Assembly: GCA_001599815.1 (NCBI GenBank) | Contig: BCIA01000005.1 | Location: 1,467,088 to 1,531,087 of the forward strand | Source of the DNA: Furcasterigmium furcatum | Taxonomy: Eukaryota; Ascomycota; Sordariomycetes; Glomerellales; Plectosphaerellaceae | Length of the DNA stretch: 64,000 nucleotides | Reading direction: 5' to 3' | Shown here: one piece after another, positions 1 to 10,932 of the stretch | Numbering within the stretch: the first letter of the stretch is position 1 | Layout of the letters: each line of letters starts with the position of its first letter | Notes under the pieces: model-generated | The model's input: only the letters and a program-made list of their open reading frames with translations | What the model was told of the DNA's origin: nothing | Database searches by the model: none | Made by a program: the position numbers and the translations under genes

Positions 1-1001
1 GCGAGCACTGGAGGGAGATAGTAGCCTGCTACATTCTGGCCGGCCCACTGACTGAAGATGCCGATAAAGACGGTGATGAAAGTCCGCTTACGGTTGGCAG
101 ACGTCGCAACCATGTCTTTGTAGGAGGTTTTCTTCGCGTTCTCTCGCTCCATCCGAATGCTCTGGGTCATCTCGGCCAGCTCGAACGCTGCCAAAGGGGA
201 CGATTCATCGCCTTCGGCGTGGTACTTGACAAGGAACTTCCGGGCTTCGTGATGGCGTTCACGAGCGCATAGGAAGCGAGGTGACTCGGGAGTCAAGAGA
301 AGACCGGGAAGGGTAGCAAAAGGGAGGACGATCTGCAGGAGCGAGGGGATGCGCCAGGACCAGGAGTTGTCGTAGTTGCGGGTGCCATACGTCGACCATG
401 CGGCGAGGAACGAGCCTGGAGAAAGTGTTGGTCAGTAAATTTGACGCATGATAGACTGGCCTGAGAAGAGTAACAGCTTACCAACATACCAACCGCACAT
501 GTAGAGACTCGTGAGAACTCCACGGTGGGTTGGGAACGCGGTCTCCGTCATCAGCAGTGGCACGGTACCACCGAAGCAGGCTGCCGACATGCCGACCAGG
601 ACGCGTGCCACGATAAACTGGTTGGTGCCCTGGGCCCCCGTTTGGAGGCCGGTTCCGGCACACAGGAAGATATAACCAACCCAGATGACTGGTTTGCGGC
701 CATACCGATTCGCAGCCCATGCAATGAGGGGGTAGCAGGCGGTGCCGCCGATGTTCTGCGCGCCGCTGATGAAGCCGAGCCACGCGCCCGAGGGATTGCC
801 CATGAAGGACATCCAGCTGGGGAGGGCGAGAAGGCCGTTCATCATGGAGCCTTCATACCCGTTGCCGGAGGACAAAAGAAAAAGACTGCCGAGGCAGAAG
901 TTGAGGAGGATGAGGTTCCGTTTCTTGTACCATGGCTTGTCGTTGTCAGGCAGCACTGCCTCGAGCTCTGTGCCCACGGATTTAGAGATTTTGGTGGCCA
1001 T
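1..1001 (-). CDS. MFS sugar/lactose-permease-type transporter (3' end outside window)
   Basis: Exons complement(1..415, 482..1001), with a GTAAGC donor and CAG acceptor joining W-Y-V-G to S-F-L-A. The ATG at 1001 gives MATKISKSVG. It is a plasma-membrane sugar-porter-like protein. The first helices carry GNGYEGSMMNGL, the loop 2-3 signature is NRYGRKPV, and after the sixth helix there is the PESPRFL motif followed by a charged central loop (ARERHHEARKFLVKYHAEGD). This arrangement is typical of fungal Lac12-like permeases. About 310 of an expected 530 residues are present; the C-terminal half runs off the left edge. It diverges from the haem-degrading-domain gene across about 716 bp. The substrate cannot be read from sequence. 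Confidence 0.85.
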
Positions 1002-1717
1002 AACGGAGTACGAGAAGGGTTCTGATAAAGGACAAAGTGGGATGATGAGAACCGGAGGAGTCCGTGATGAGTCAAGGAGTCTGGGGAAGAGTCTGGGACA
1101 CCGGGCGCTCTCGTCCTTTTAATGTTGAATCGTATATGGTCAACAACTGAGAGCCATCTCAAAGTACATACAACCAACAACCTGCGGTTCCAAGCTGCCG
1201 CTCTCGCGCCTCCCCATGGGGTACCTAAACACCCGGTACCCCGATCCCGACTGGACTTGTACGGATTGCGGAGGATGATCCAATCGTCATTAATCACGAG
1301 CCTACCCCAGTCCACAAGAGGAAAGTCCGACTCCTCCCCGGTGATGGGGCTGGAAATCTAGAACGACCAGTCAGCTAATCCTGGCTCTTTGTGGCGGGAT
1401 CTTTTCCCGTAGCTCTCTCCGCGTTAACTCAAGTTCTGTTTCTCCGAGTTAGCCTAGCTCCTCTGACGCCCGCCCCACAAGCGGCCGTCTTCTGATGTCA
1501 ACCAGCTCCGAAACTCCCCGGGTGAGGGAGGGGCAACGCTGGATGTCGGGGATCTCGGATTGCAAGCCCCTTGGCGTTGCCCAGCGCTGTGACTTGGATA
1601 TCGCCAGAGGGTCTCGGGATGGCTAGATAAATGACATATCCCTCGCAAGAACATGCGGGCAACACACACATGTAACTGGCATATTCACAGACAGACGGAC
1701 TCTCGCCCCCAGACACG
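1002..1717. other. Divergent intergenic region, permease / HbpS-like gene
   Basis: This 716-bp stretch between two divergent starts presumably holds both promoters. Short ORFs on either strand have no recognisable content. I could not pick out a convincing operator. Confidence 0.5.
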
Positions 1718-2298
1718 ATGACTTCGAAACCCCTCGGAACTCCTGTGGCAGGTGTAAGCAATCCCAGCCGTGCTCCATGACCTGGTGTGATTTGGCACAA
1801 AGCTAAGAAGCACATCAGTTTGCCGAAATTGTCGAACAGGAAAAGACGCTCGTCCTGCCTCATTTCACCGCCGAGGATGCCTTCGACCTCGGCGTGCTGA
1901 TCCGCGACCGGCTCCGAGAGCTCACCGACAAGCCGGCGGTGGTCAACATCGCGCTCGCCAACAACCAGCAGCTCCTCTTCCACGCCGCATCGCGGCCCGG
2001 TACCGTCCCGGAGAATGACAACTGGGTGCAGCGCAAGAGGAACTTCGTGCTCAGGTTCGGATGGAGCTCGTGGGCTGGCCATAATCTGTTCGATATGGGC
2101 AATGAGGAAAACTTCAAGGCGAGGTTCCAGCTGGGCGAGACGGCTGGCGACTATGCCATCCACGGCGGCGGGTTCCCTGTGCGTGTTAAGGGCGTCGAGG
2201 GCCCGATCGCCGCCATCGTGGTGAGCGGGCTTACTCAGGAGGACGACCACCAAGTCATCGTGGAGAGCTTGCAGGAATTCCTGAGTCGGCAGCAATAA
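1718..2298 (+). CDS. HbpS/DUF336-type haem-degrading-domain protein (UPF0303-like)
   Basis: Exons 1718..1753 and 1819..2298 encode 171 residues, the usual length of this family. Exon 1 (MTSKPLGTPVAG) ends at GTAAGC and the acceptor is CATCAG, phase 0, continuing F-A-E-I-V-E-Q-E. The C-terminal part has the family pattern: LIRDRLRELTDKPAVVNIAL, then a HAASRPGTVPENDNW region, RKRNFVLRFGWSSW, and the glycine-rich GDYAIHGGGFPVRV followed by GPIAAIVVSGL. Family members bind haem, corrin or similar ligands or are of unknown role, and no catalytic function can be assigned. There is no signal peptide. The start is chosen because the splice phase fits and no ATG lies closer in frame. Confidence 0.8.
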
Positions 2299-2619
2299 AC
2301 CTCAATGCTCACGTTTCGGTTATGTTAGATAAATCGATTCTCATAGATCCCAAACCCGCGTCGCAAAAATCATCCATTCACTCCTCGCAAGTCTCCTCAC
2401 TAATGTGACGTGCCTGAGTCAGGCAGCTGGAGCATAGTTCAAGTAGGTTTGTCTGGATCGAGCACGGGCTCCGAGTCTCGGACTTATCCCTGAGTCGTGT
2501 TTCCGTCCTCTCCACCCATTTCCAGCGTCAGCCCCTTTTAAGACCCGAAACTCCCCGGCCTCACGGCCATCGCTTGCGGAGAACTTCATCCAACCCTGCA
2601 ATCAAATGTATCCGCGACA

Positions 2620-4738
2620 ATGTCGTCCTCGGCCGACGTTCCGCGGTCCACCCTCGAATCTGATGAGCGACGTGCTCACAAGACCACATTCCGGGCATTG
2701 GCCCTTCCCCGCAAACGAGCCGTGACGGCCTGTGAGAACTGCAGGGTCAGAAAGACGAAATGCGACAATCAGCGGCCGCGATGCTCAAACTGCGAAAAAG
2801 GCGGCTTCGACTGCTCCTACGATCCTCGTCTCAGTCATTCATCGTAGGCCCTGCAAACCTCCATTACTCCTCTATGGCGGTTACTGATACTAATCGCTGC
2901 CAGTTTCGACCCTGCGAGCCTGCTCATCTTGGAGAAGCTCAATGAAGTGTCGCAAAAACTCGACGGCCTCAGCGCCCCCGGCGTCCAGCAACAACCACCA
3001 CTCGCAGAGATCGCACCCGCCATTGAAAGCTCCCCGAGCCCTCGTCGACTTGATCTTGCCGGGTCTGATACTTGTCTGGAGGTCTTATCGGCATATGCGT
3101 CCACCGACTGCATTTTGACTTGGCCAATCTTCGCTGGGCGATGGCCATTTGATCTCTTGTCCCGGGAACTCTACACCAAGAGCTTCGGATCTGGCCAGGT
3201 CGCACACACCGAGGAATCTGAGTTCCCGTCTCGAAAACGACAAAAGCTTGCCATAAACGAGGAAGATGTGCCCGAGCTTATTGACCGATTCCTTCACTAC
3301 GTGTACCCCAAAAACCCCATCTTCTACACGCCCAGAATCCGTGAACTTGCTCGGCACGTATCGGAGGATGGCTTCGGATGGGACGCATCCTCATGTCTCG
3401 TGGTAGGGATGCCTGAATTGTGGCCTTAATTTTGAACCGAACCACCGGCTGACTTGAAAAGCTCCTGGCCTGCGCCCTGGGTGCCATCTCTTCACCCTTC
3501 ATCCCAGCATACGAAGGCGGCCAACTCTACGGGAAGAGCTCTATAGATGAAGCAGCCCAGAACCGCCAAACAGCAGAGGTATACTTTGTGGCCGCACGCA
3601 AGAGAATGGGCCTCCTCGAACCCAGCCTTGTCACCAGCCAGTGCCACATGCTCTCCGGCATCTATTACATGTACACCCTGAGACAGATCCAGGGGTGGAC
3701 GTCTTTCAACCAAGCAGGATCGAGTCTGGCACTATACCTGAAAGTCCAAGCAGCGCTGGAAACGCACCGTGACCTGTCTCGGGGCCCAGATTCAGCAGAC
3801 AAGCGCCTCGAGCAACGCCTCTATTGGACCGTCCTCAAGTCTGAATGCGAACTGAGGACGGAGATCGACCTGCCCCAGTCCGAGCTCTGCAAGATCGAGT
3901 ACCCCTATCCCTTTCCCTCTCCCCCGAGCCCTCGCAGCCCTGCTCAGACGCCCCAGGTGCCAGTATTCACGCCCACACCGCCCTCAACAACGGGCACCTC
4001 ATCCTACCAGGCAATCGAAGAGCAGGCCTGGTTCTACTACCTTAGCGAAATCGCCCTCCGCCGCATCGAGAACCGGGTGCTCAATACGTTCTACAAGGAC
4101 GACCACCACTCTTGGACGGGGACGAATATTCAAGACATGATATCGGCTGCACTCGCCATCGAAGAGCAGCTGGAAGGCTGGTACGTGCACCTTTTCGTCG
4201 GAGCAAGTCTCTTGAACGTGACATATAGTAACCGCTCCTAATACGCAGGCTGGCCTCCGCCCCGGACGCCATTCGCTTCGACAACCTCGCCTCCAAGCAA
4301 GACCTAGATGAACTTCGATACGTGACAGAGGGTCGCGAACGGGGCATCAGAGACCTCCTGTACCGCCCGTTCCTCTACCATGCCGTGCACGCAGCCCCGA
4401 GTCCGGATCCCATAACCCGCGGCATCCTTGGGCGCTTCCTCGAAAGGGCACTCGAGTCATGTCTCTACTTCAATACGGGCCTTGGCATGACGCATCGGCA
4501 CCACGGTACATGGTACGGGCTCAGGTGCAGCACCATCGGGTGCCTCATGCTCGTCGCCGCGCACATGAAGGGCCTGATCTCCTGGACGACACCGTCGGCG
4601 GACGGCGGGCCGCCGTGCGAGAGTCAGTACGCTCGCGCGGTGCAGCTCTGCATTGAGAAGCTGCGGTACTGGGAGGCGGAGAGTCCCGACATCGCGAGGG
4701 CACGCGAGATGCTGCAAGAATTGACGGCAAGCTTATGA
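2620..4738 (+). CDS. Zn2Cys6 fungal transcription factor
   Basis: Exons 2620..2843, 2904..3402, 3462..4180 and 4249..4738 encode 643 residues. The binuclear cluster lies at about residues 38-65 (CENCRVRKTKC, CSNCEKGGFDC), preceded by a basic stretch. The middle and C-terminal regions have the helical fungal-specific transcription factor pattern, for example SQCHMLSGIYYMYTLRQIQG followed by ARKRM-type helices. A proline/serine-rich linker is rich in PSPPSPRSPAQTP. It is presumably a nuclear regulator binding CGG half-sites. It is transcribed towards the Gfo/Idh/MocA oxidoreductase, with only 53 bp between stop codons. The permease, the haem-domain gene or the oxidoreductase are candidate targets, by proximity only. 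Confidence 0.85.
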
Positions 4739-4791
4739 TATGCAGCAGGGGTTTTCACGTTCATTGTGCTATTTGCCTATGCAGTGGTAAT

Positions 4792-6040
4792 TTACGCATT
4801 GTCCTGGGGATATACCAGTCCCCCGTCGCGCCTGATGCGGTCCATCAGCCTCATCACCCTGAGCGTCTCGCCCAGGGGCATAATGGCGTTCTCCTTGCGG
4901 CCGTTGGCGATGTCGTCAGCCACGGCATCTGCCTCCCAGACGAAGCCCATAATTCCGCCCGGCCTCTCCACGTTGTACTCGCGCGGGGTCCTAGTATCTG
5001 CCTCGCCAAAGCCGGGGGCCCCTTGGTCCAGAACACGGAAACCGCCGGGGAAGCTGGCGCCGGGGCCGAAGATGACGATGCTACCCTTCGTGCCCTCGAT
5101 GCGCGCGAAGTCGCGCTCGGCCCGGTAGCGGAAGGTAGACGTGCAGATGGCCGTCTTGGACCGTCCGTCAGCCGCGGGGTAGTCCAAGATGACAACGTTG
5201 GCCTCGTCCATGCCGTTGACGATGTCGAGAGAGGACGTGATTTTCTTCGGCTCGGGGTGGTCTCCGCCGACCTTCCAGTCGCCCATGATGATGGACGCAT
5301 ACGTGAGGGTGTACACGCCAATGTCGAGGAGGGCACCCGCGCCGAGAGCGGGATCCTTGAGGCGATGTTCGGCTGGCAGGGTTTCCATGGGCATCAGGTT
5401 GCCGAAGTCGATGTAGAAGCGCTGGACGTCGCCAATCGACTTTTTGACCATGAGCTCCTCATGCAGGGCGTCGAACAGCGGGCAGAAGCGTGTCCACACG
5501 GCTTGGAGATGTCAGCGTCAATTCATGTCCGTCCTTCAGTGTTAACTTCAACCCACCTTCCATGACATAGACGCCCTTCTCCCTCGCAGCATCCACGATG
5601 TCCTGTGCTTCCTTCTCGTTGATGGTGAAGGGCTTCTCGCAGAGGACATGCTTCCCGGCCGCAATGGCGTCCAGGCAGTTCTTCTTGTGCAGAGAATGCG
5701 GAGTGCCGACGTAGACGACGTCGACATTCGGGTCGTTGTACACGCCGTAGTAGTCGGCGTACACCTGTGGCCGGGGCTGCTCTGGCGTCTTCTCCCAGAC
5801 CTTGTCCACGAATGCGTTACCCTTCTCAGTCGACGATGAGCCGACGGCAGTGATGATGTGCTTCGCCGGCGCGTCGGGCCTCGGACGAAGGATATCCTCG
5901 GAGAACATGGTCGAGATCCATCCCGTGCCTGTCGTGAAGAGTGATGATTAGCGATGGCAAGGTTCCTCAATGCTCCGAAGCCCAGACATACCCAGAATTC
6001 CCCATCGCACCTGGGGGATCGATTTCTGTGAGTTCGCCAT
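4792..6040 (-). CDS. Gfo/Idh/MocA family NAD(P)-dependent oxidoreductase (dihydrodiol/xylose dehydrogenase-like)
   Basis: Exons complement(4792..5501, 5557..5928, 5992..6040) encode 376 residues. The tiny first exon supplies the start of the Rossmann fold: VRWGILG is split by the intron and continues TGWISTMF. The second exon has the family signature PHSLHKKNCLDAIAAGKHVL then CEKPF, whose lysine is the usual catalytic residue. Splicing restores VMEAVWTRFCPL, typical of the dihydrodiol dehydrogenase / D-xylose 1-dehydrogenase branch. The C-terminal domain includes GALLDIGVYTLTYASIIMG. It is expected to be a cytosolic sugar or trans-dihydrodiol oxidoreductase; the substrate is unknown. It is convergent with the Zn2Cys6 gene on its right strand. 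Confidence 0.88.
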
Positions 6041-7877
6041 TGTGCAAGGTGTCCAATGTTGCTGAAGTGAAGGGAATGCTGTGTTTGCTTTGGATGGGGA
6101 ACACACGCCGCGACCCGGGGAGACAAGGCATGACTATTTATTGTCCATCACGGATGCTCCGTAAACTCCGGCCCCGACATAGGACCACAACTAGCTGGTT
6201 TCTCTAGACCCCACGTCATCTTGGTGAAGGAGGCTGGCCTGGGATGCGCTGCTGGCGGATTGGGGCGCATGAGGGTGAGTGAGGGGAATCGCCAGTCAAT
6301 GCCCCTCACTAGTCCATTTGTGACAGTGGAGGTCCGATACTCCCCGAGACCACCCACCATCGACAAGTCTCGGTCCAAGGTTCATCCTTGGTTTCTCCGC
6401 AAGTGGTGAACGAAACCAAGCTAAGGCGGAGTTTTATGTCGGTACTAAGTTGCTAACCAAAAAGGGGCTGTGCTTTTCAGGGCATGAACTCTCTCTCCTG
6501 TGCTCGCTCTCCGCTTCCTGACTGTCTCAGTGACAACACTGAACCCAAGCAGCAGGGCACACATCATGTCACCATAGAGCGAGGCAGCTAGGGGCGAGCC
6601 AAAGCCGACATGAGGGAGGACTTGGTCCCTTGAGTGAATGGCATGGCCGAACGGGAGCATCCTCTTCCTAGAATAACGGTACATGGTCGAGTGCTTCTCG
6701 CAGCGGCAAGAGCAGTTCCGCCTTGCCTGAGGCGATTTCTGTGGTCTCCAAAATGGTGGCTGAGATAAGCTGGGATCCCTTTAAGGCTCGATGTTGGAAC
6801 AAATTGGCCAGGAATAGAGTAGTCAAACAGACAGCACCAGAAGCTTGTGGGACCATGAAAGTCTTGCTATTGCAGGTCAGCCTCGTATCACGAAGGCAAG
6901 ATGTAGAAAGAAAATCCTACCCCAGATGCATCACAATCAGAATCCTTTGCCGTTCCTCATCCAGGGGGCGCACCGGTATGACTTGAACGTGTCTGAAGTG
7001 TAGTCGCGAAACTCTTGTGGTCGGGCACCCGTGGAGCGATAAAAGGTCGCCAAACATGTGGTTGTGGAGATCTTTGTACATATGCCCGAGAAATGCCATG
7101 GTGATCTGAGTTGGGGATGGAGAAGATGCGGAGAGGTGGATTCAATAGGGCCGGGAGGTAGGTTTGTGGGCGAAAGGATGCCTGCTTTGCTTTCGAGGTG
7201 CTTTTAAGAGGTTGCCTTGTTCGTACTACAAACCTAAGTCCAGGCGGCTGTAGCCAACTAGTTATACTCTTCAATTCTTATGCCGTAACAACCCACTGAT
7301 GGTTCTAGGCCGGCAAATCCATAGCACAAATCAAGAAGTCTCATTCGTGGTTTGTGCCATGGGACGTAGCGAATTTGCCCTTCCATCCGATAGTGTGGTG
7401 CTTAGTCAAACAATAGCCCCGGAGGAATCCTCGCATTTAAAGCACCAGGTACGCCGCATTCATGCCAAGATTAGATGCCCAAGTCCAAGTTGGGTCTGCT
7501 AACAGGCACTGGTGATCGGGTTGACACTTACGGCGACGAGTTTCCTTGGGTGATTCTTGGCAACAAGTTCCAACAACGAGAGAACTGGACAATCATTGGC
7601 CTCAGCCTAGCCGACTGGAAATGTTGCTCCAACAATGCTATTGGATCGGATAGATATCTTCGACAAAGGAGGGCGACTCTGGGCCCAGTACCGCGGATGC
7701 TCGCCCGGGCTTCCGGCGACCACGAACACACTTCAGTTGATTTAAAGATATCGTGTTTCGCATCTTTAGCTATTCCGCTCGTCGCTCATCAAGCTGTTTG
7801 ACTCCTCCCACAAAGCCTTTTGAGCCACTTGTCCGAAATTAACTCACTGGCGCCTCAGCTCTCAGAAAACCACACTC
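6041..7877. other. Gene-poor intergenic region
   Basis: This 1.8-kb stretch contains only short ORFs with no recognisable protein features on either strand. A degraded small gene on the minus strand near 6917-7274 cannot be excluded. I see no repeats or RNA genes. Confidence 0.4.
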
Positions 7878-8309
7878 ATGGACGACCAACAGCCAACTCA
7901 GCAGGGCCATGGTGATCTCCCACCCGGCGCTCCAACCCCGCTCCGTCCAAGACAGATGTGGACACCCGACGGCTACCCCATCGTGGACGGCAAGTATCAT
8001 GATCTCAGCACCGACGAGATCAAGATACACACAGGAGTACTCCGTGGCGGCCCCCCTTCAGTATCTGTGTACTGGAATAACTGCGGCGCTATCACCCAAC
8101 CTGACCAGTTCTTTGCCGTGGGGGCGACCAGTGGACACACGGTCACCGAGTATATCGTGAGGGTGGGAGACATGTTACGAGAGGGAAGCTGTTCTGTTCA
8201 CTCGCTTAACGCGACCGAGTATTCCGTCAACGTCATTGTGTCGACTGCGCTCTCGACGGAGGAGTTTATAGGGATCTTGAGACGGCATGGATTGTTGGCT
8301 TCTACTTGA
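7878..8309 (+). CDS. Hypothetical 143-residue protein
   Basis: A single-exon ORF beginning MDDQQPTQQGHGDLPPG. I do not recognise a family. The N-terminal 40 residues are polar and proline-rich. The rest alternates hydrophobic and polar residues (HTGVLRGGPPSVSVYWNNCG, VNVIVSTALSTEEFIGILRR), which looks like a small folded alpha/beta protein. There is no signal peptide or membrane helix. It stands alone in a gene-poor stretch between the oxidoreductase and the rhodopsin-domain gene. Being an intact ORF with protein-like composition supports coding, but without homology it stays provisional. Confidence 0.5.
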   Translation: MDDQQPTQQGHGDLPPGAPTPLRPRQMWTPDGYPIVDGKYHDLSTDEIKIHTGVLRGGPPSVSVYWNNCGAITQPDQFFAVGATSGHTVTEYIVRVGDMLREGSCSVHSLNATEYSVNVIVSTALSTEEFIGILRRHGLLAST

Positions 8310-9334
8310 CGAGTAACCTCAATGCACTGCTCAGCTACTCCTCTGCCGCTTCGCTTCGCGAGGTCACAGAGTCCTACGCGGCACGAAGGTCATCCTTTCA
8401 AACAGGCCCATCGGTTCCGTGGAAGAGGTTCGTGACGGTGGCAGATGTCATACGGTCCCTTTCGTGGTGACTTATGTTATCAATGAGCACCGGCTACGTT
8501 CCCGGGACGATGACCTCGCGGCGTCTCGCAGGGTTCAACCCCCCAAGACGCTATCGGTCCTGGCGGGATTCTCATGAGCTGTAGCGCTTTAATTGGCGCT
8601 GTCGCGATGATAGTCTGCATCTGCTCACCCGGTTCACCCACTAGACGATCGAGGTCATCATTTCACGCAACTTTGCATAGATGGCGGGAGCCGCGATTGG
8701 CGACAAGAACTTGAACGGCCGATCATGTACCCCGCCAGTTTGGAGCGTCACTCGCAGATCCTCTCCCCATACCATTGCACCATCATTTGGAAGCTGAGAA
8801 CTTGACAAGGGATACTGGGTGGCGGTCTGAGCGGCTCGCTGTGACGATACTGCTTGCCTGCCGTGATCCCGTTCCCCGCGAAATGCCAAGATGCCAGCTT
8901 TGAAGTAGATCCGACCGTTTATGGCAAATTTGTCGTTCCTGAAAGGTTCGCTTAACGGTGCACGGATCGTTCCTGAGCGGTGGCGTGGTGACATCTGACC
9001 CGAACCATGCAGGGGCATCGGCCGAGACACCCAATGGAACATGGAACCAGACACCACCACAGCTCTGACAGGCCCCGGCAGTCTGCACGCTAGGATACCT
9101 GATAGCTTGGCCAGCCCGGATGAAATGCTCAGACTAACTATTTTGGATCCGATATTGGTGGAGGCTTGATAATGGCCTTGTCCGCACTCCGAGACACACA
9201 TATAGGCAAGGTTGCGCCCGGGATGCCTCGTGTCGTGTCCAAGAGGCCTGCACACATCTTCCCAGCTTGTGGCAGGACTGATCCGTGATGTGAACGTTTC
9301 CGGTTTCTACGAAAACATCATTGGATTCACAGCC
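8310..9334. other. Intergenic region without identified genes
   Basis: About 1 kb. A 204-codon open frame on the minus strand (8641-9255) has no recognisable domain and looks fortuitous. The 3' part is the promoter of the rhodopsin-domain gene. Confidence 0.4.
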
Positions 9335-10635
9335 ATGGAAGCCCATCTCCCTCCGGATGTCAGTCCTGCGGACTCAAGAGCGGGAATCACCATCGGTGTC
9401 GTCACCCTCGTGCTCACTGTGGCATCCATCGCAGTCGGGCTGCGGGTTTACGTCCGGGCGTTCCTGATCAAACAATTCGGCCCGGACGACTGTGCGGCCA
9501 TTGCCTCATTTGTGAGCTTAACTGTCCCCTCATCCAGCGCCAGCTAACCCGTCCCAGTTGTTCGTCTTTGCCACCGGCTTCAGCATCGCCTATCGTAAGT
9601 GTAAGCTCAAATTAGCTGGAAAGTCGAGACTGACAATATTCAGTTACCGTCTATGGTGGAGGAAAGCACATATTCTTCCTAAAACTAGAACAAGTCACCC
9701 TCTACTTCAGGGTGAGTACGCTCATCATGATTGCGCTGTGCGAACTCGTCACTGACCATCCCCTCAGACATTTTACGTCTCCATCGTCTTCTACAACGCG
9801 AGCCTCTTCGCCATCAAGCTTACCTTCCTGCTCCAGTACTGGAGAATCATGACAGTTCACAAGTTCAAGCGGATTTTCATCTTCTGCGCGGTGGTTGTCC
9901 TCGGATGGAGCCTGTCGCAGGTGTTCGTCGGCATCTTCATGTGCACTCCGATAGAAAAATTCTGGAACCCTTCGACACCCGGATGGTGCATTCCAAACTA
10001 CCCTCAGTTCTACATCAACGCCGCCGGGAATATCTTCACGGACGTCGTCATCTTCGCCCTCCCTCTGCCGGTCATTGGGACACTGCAGCTCCCCCGGGCC
10101 CAGAAGCTGGTTCTCTTGGGTATCTTCTGTCTGGGTTTCTTGTATGTCCCGCTGAATCGCTCCTCCTATTCCCCTCTCTGGGGTGGCCTCGCCATTGAAC
10201 CATGTCTAACTCTTTAATAGCACCGTCTCTATCTCCGTCGTTCGAATCCGGTTCCTCAAGCTCAATGACAACCCGACCTGGGAAAACGTCGAGTCTTCTG
10301 GGTGGTCTATCGGAGAACTCTGCTCTGGCATCACTTGTGCCTGTCTTCCGACACTAAGGCCGCTCATCAAGGAATGGAAGCTTCCTCTGATGTCATTCAT
10401 CACCAAGCAAAGCTCAGCGCGTCAATCCGAGACGGGTGGTTCGGTTGACAGACCGCCTCCGCCGGTTCCAGAGAAGGATCGGCCCTATCAAGAAAACAAA
10501 GTAACCAAGGCCGACAGCAGCCAAACCAGCGGGGAGTATGAAGTCTCCTACAATTTCAACTGGAAGCGGAAAGGTGTCTACGATCTCGATCTGGAAAAGG
10601 GCGTGAAGCCCGAGGTGGGGAGGCGGTTTGCTTGA
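9335..10635 (+). CDS. Integral membrane protein with fungal rhodopsin (SAT4/Pth11-like) domain
   Basis: Exons 9335..9511, 9558..9594, 9644..9711, 9768..10141 and 10221..10635 encode 356 residues; four short introns all keep frame. Seven hydrophobic segments are evident, starting with ITIGVVTLVLTVASIAVGL. The family landmarks are present: FGPDDCAAIASF after helix 1, YGGGKHIFFL in the first loop, FYNASLFAIKLTFLLQYWRI, CTPIEKFWNPSTPGWC with the paired loop cysteines, and NAAGNIFTDVVIFALPLPVI. A cytosolic tail of about 100 residues is charged and proline-rich. Relatives of Pth11 sense surface or host cues at the plasma membrane, but this one lacks a CFEM domain, so the role is open. It is convergent with the double-zinc-cluster regulator. 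Confidence 0.88.
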
Positions 10636-10932
10636 TAGCCGGCGTTGATTGAAAATGCTCATGGACTTCGACATTACCTTGAAGATGAGACAACCAGTAG
10701 ATATTCCATCTTCGTCACGACCGCAAGAGATAGGATGCCATAACAGTTCATTGTCGACGGTTTCCTCGAGGTAGGGCTCATCGGGCGCATCCGGGTCGCC
10801 GCCGTTGTTCATGGCAGACACCGTGAAAACTCGGTAACGCCGGGCCAGTCGACATGAGCCCGATTATGGTTCCATTTAACCAGTCTCAGAATGTAACTAG
10901 TATTGAGAAACACTGGCTGCCTTGAGGTTGGT

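Noticed and set aside
1498..2295. 265-codon open frame on the minus strand
   Set aside because: It overlaps the HbpS-like gene in antisense and has no recognisable domain.
4735..5565. 276-codon open frame on the plus strand
   Set aside because: It is antisense to the Gfo/Idh/MocA oxidoreductase, whose motifs and splice sites are clear on the minus strand.
8641..9255. 204-codon open frame on the minus strand
   Set aside because: No conserved motif and unlikely composition; GC-rich DNA yields such frames by chance.
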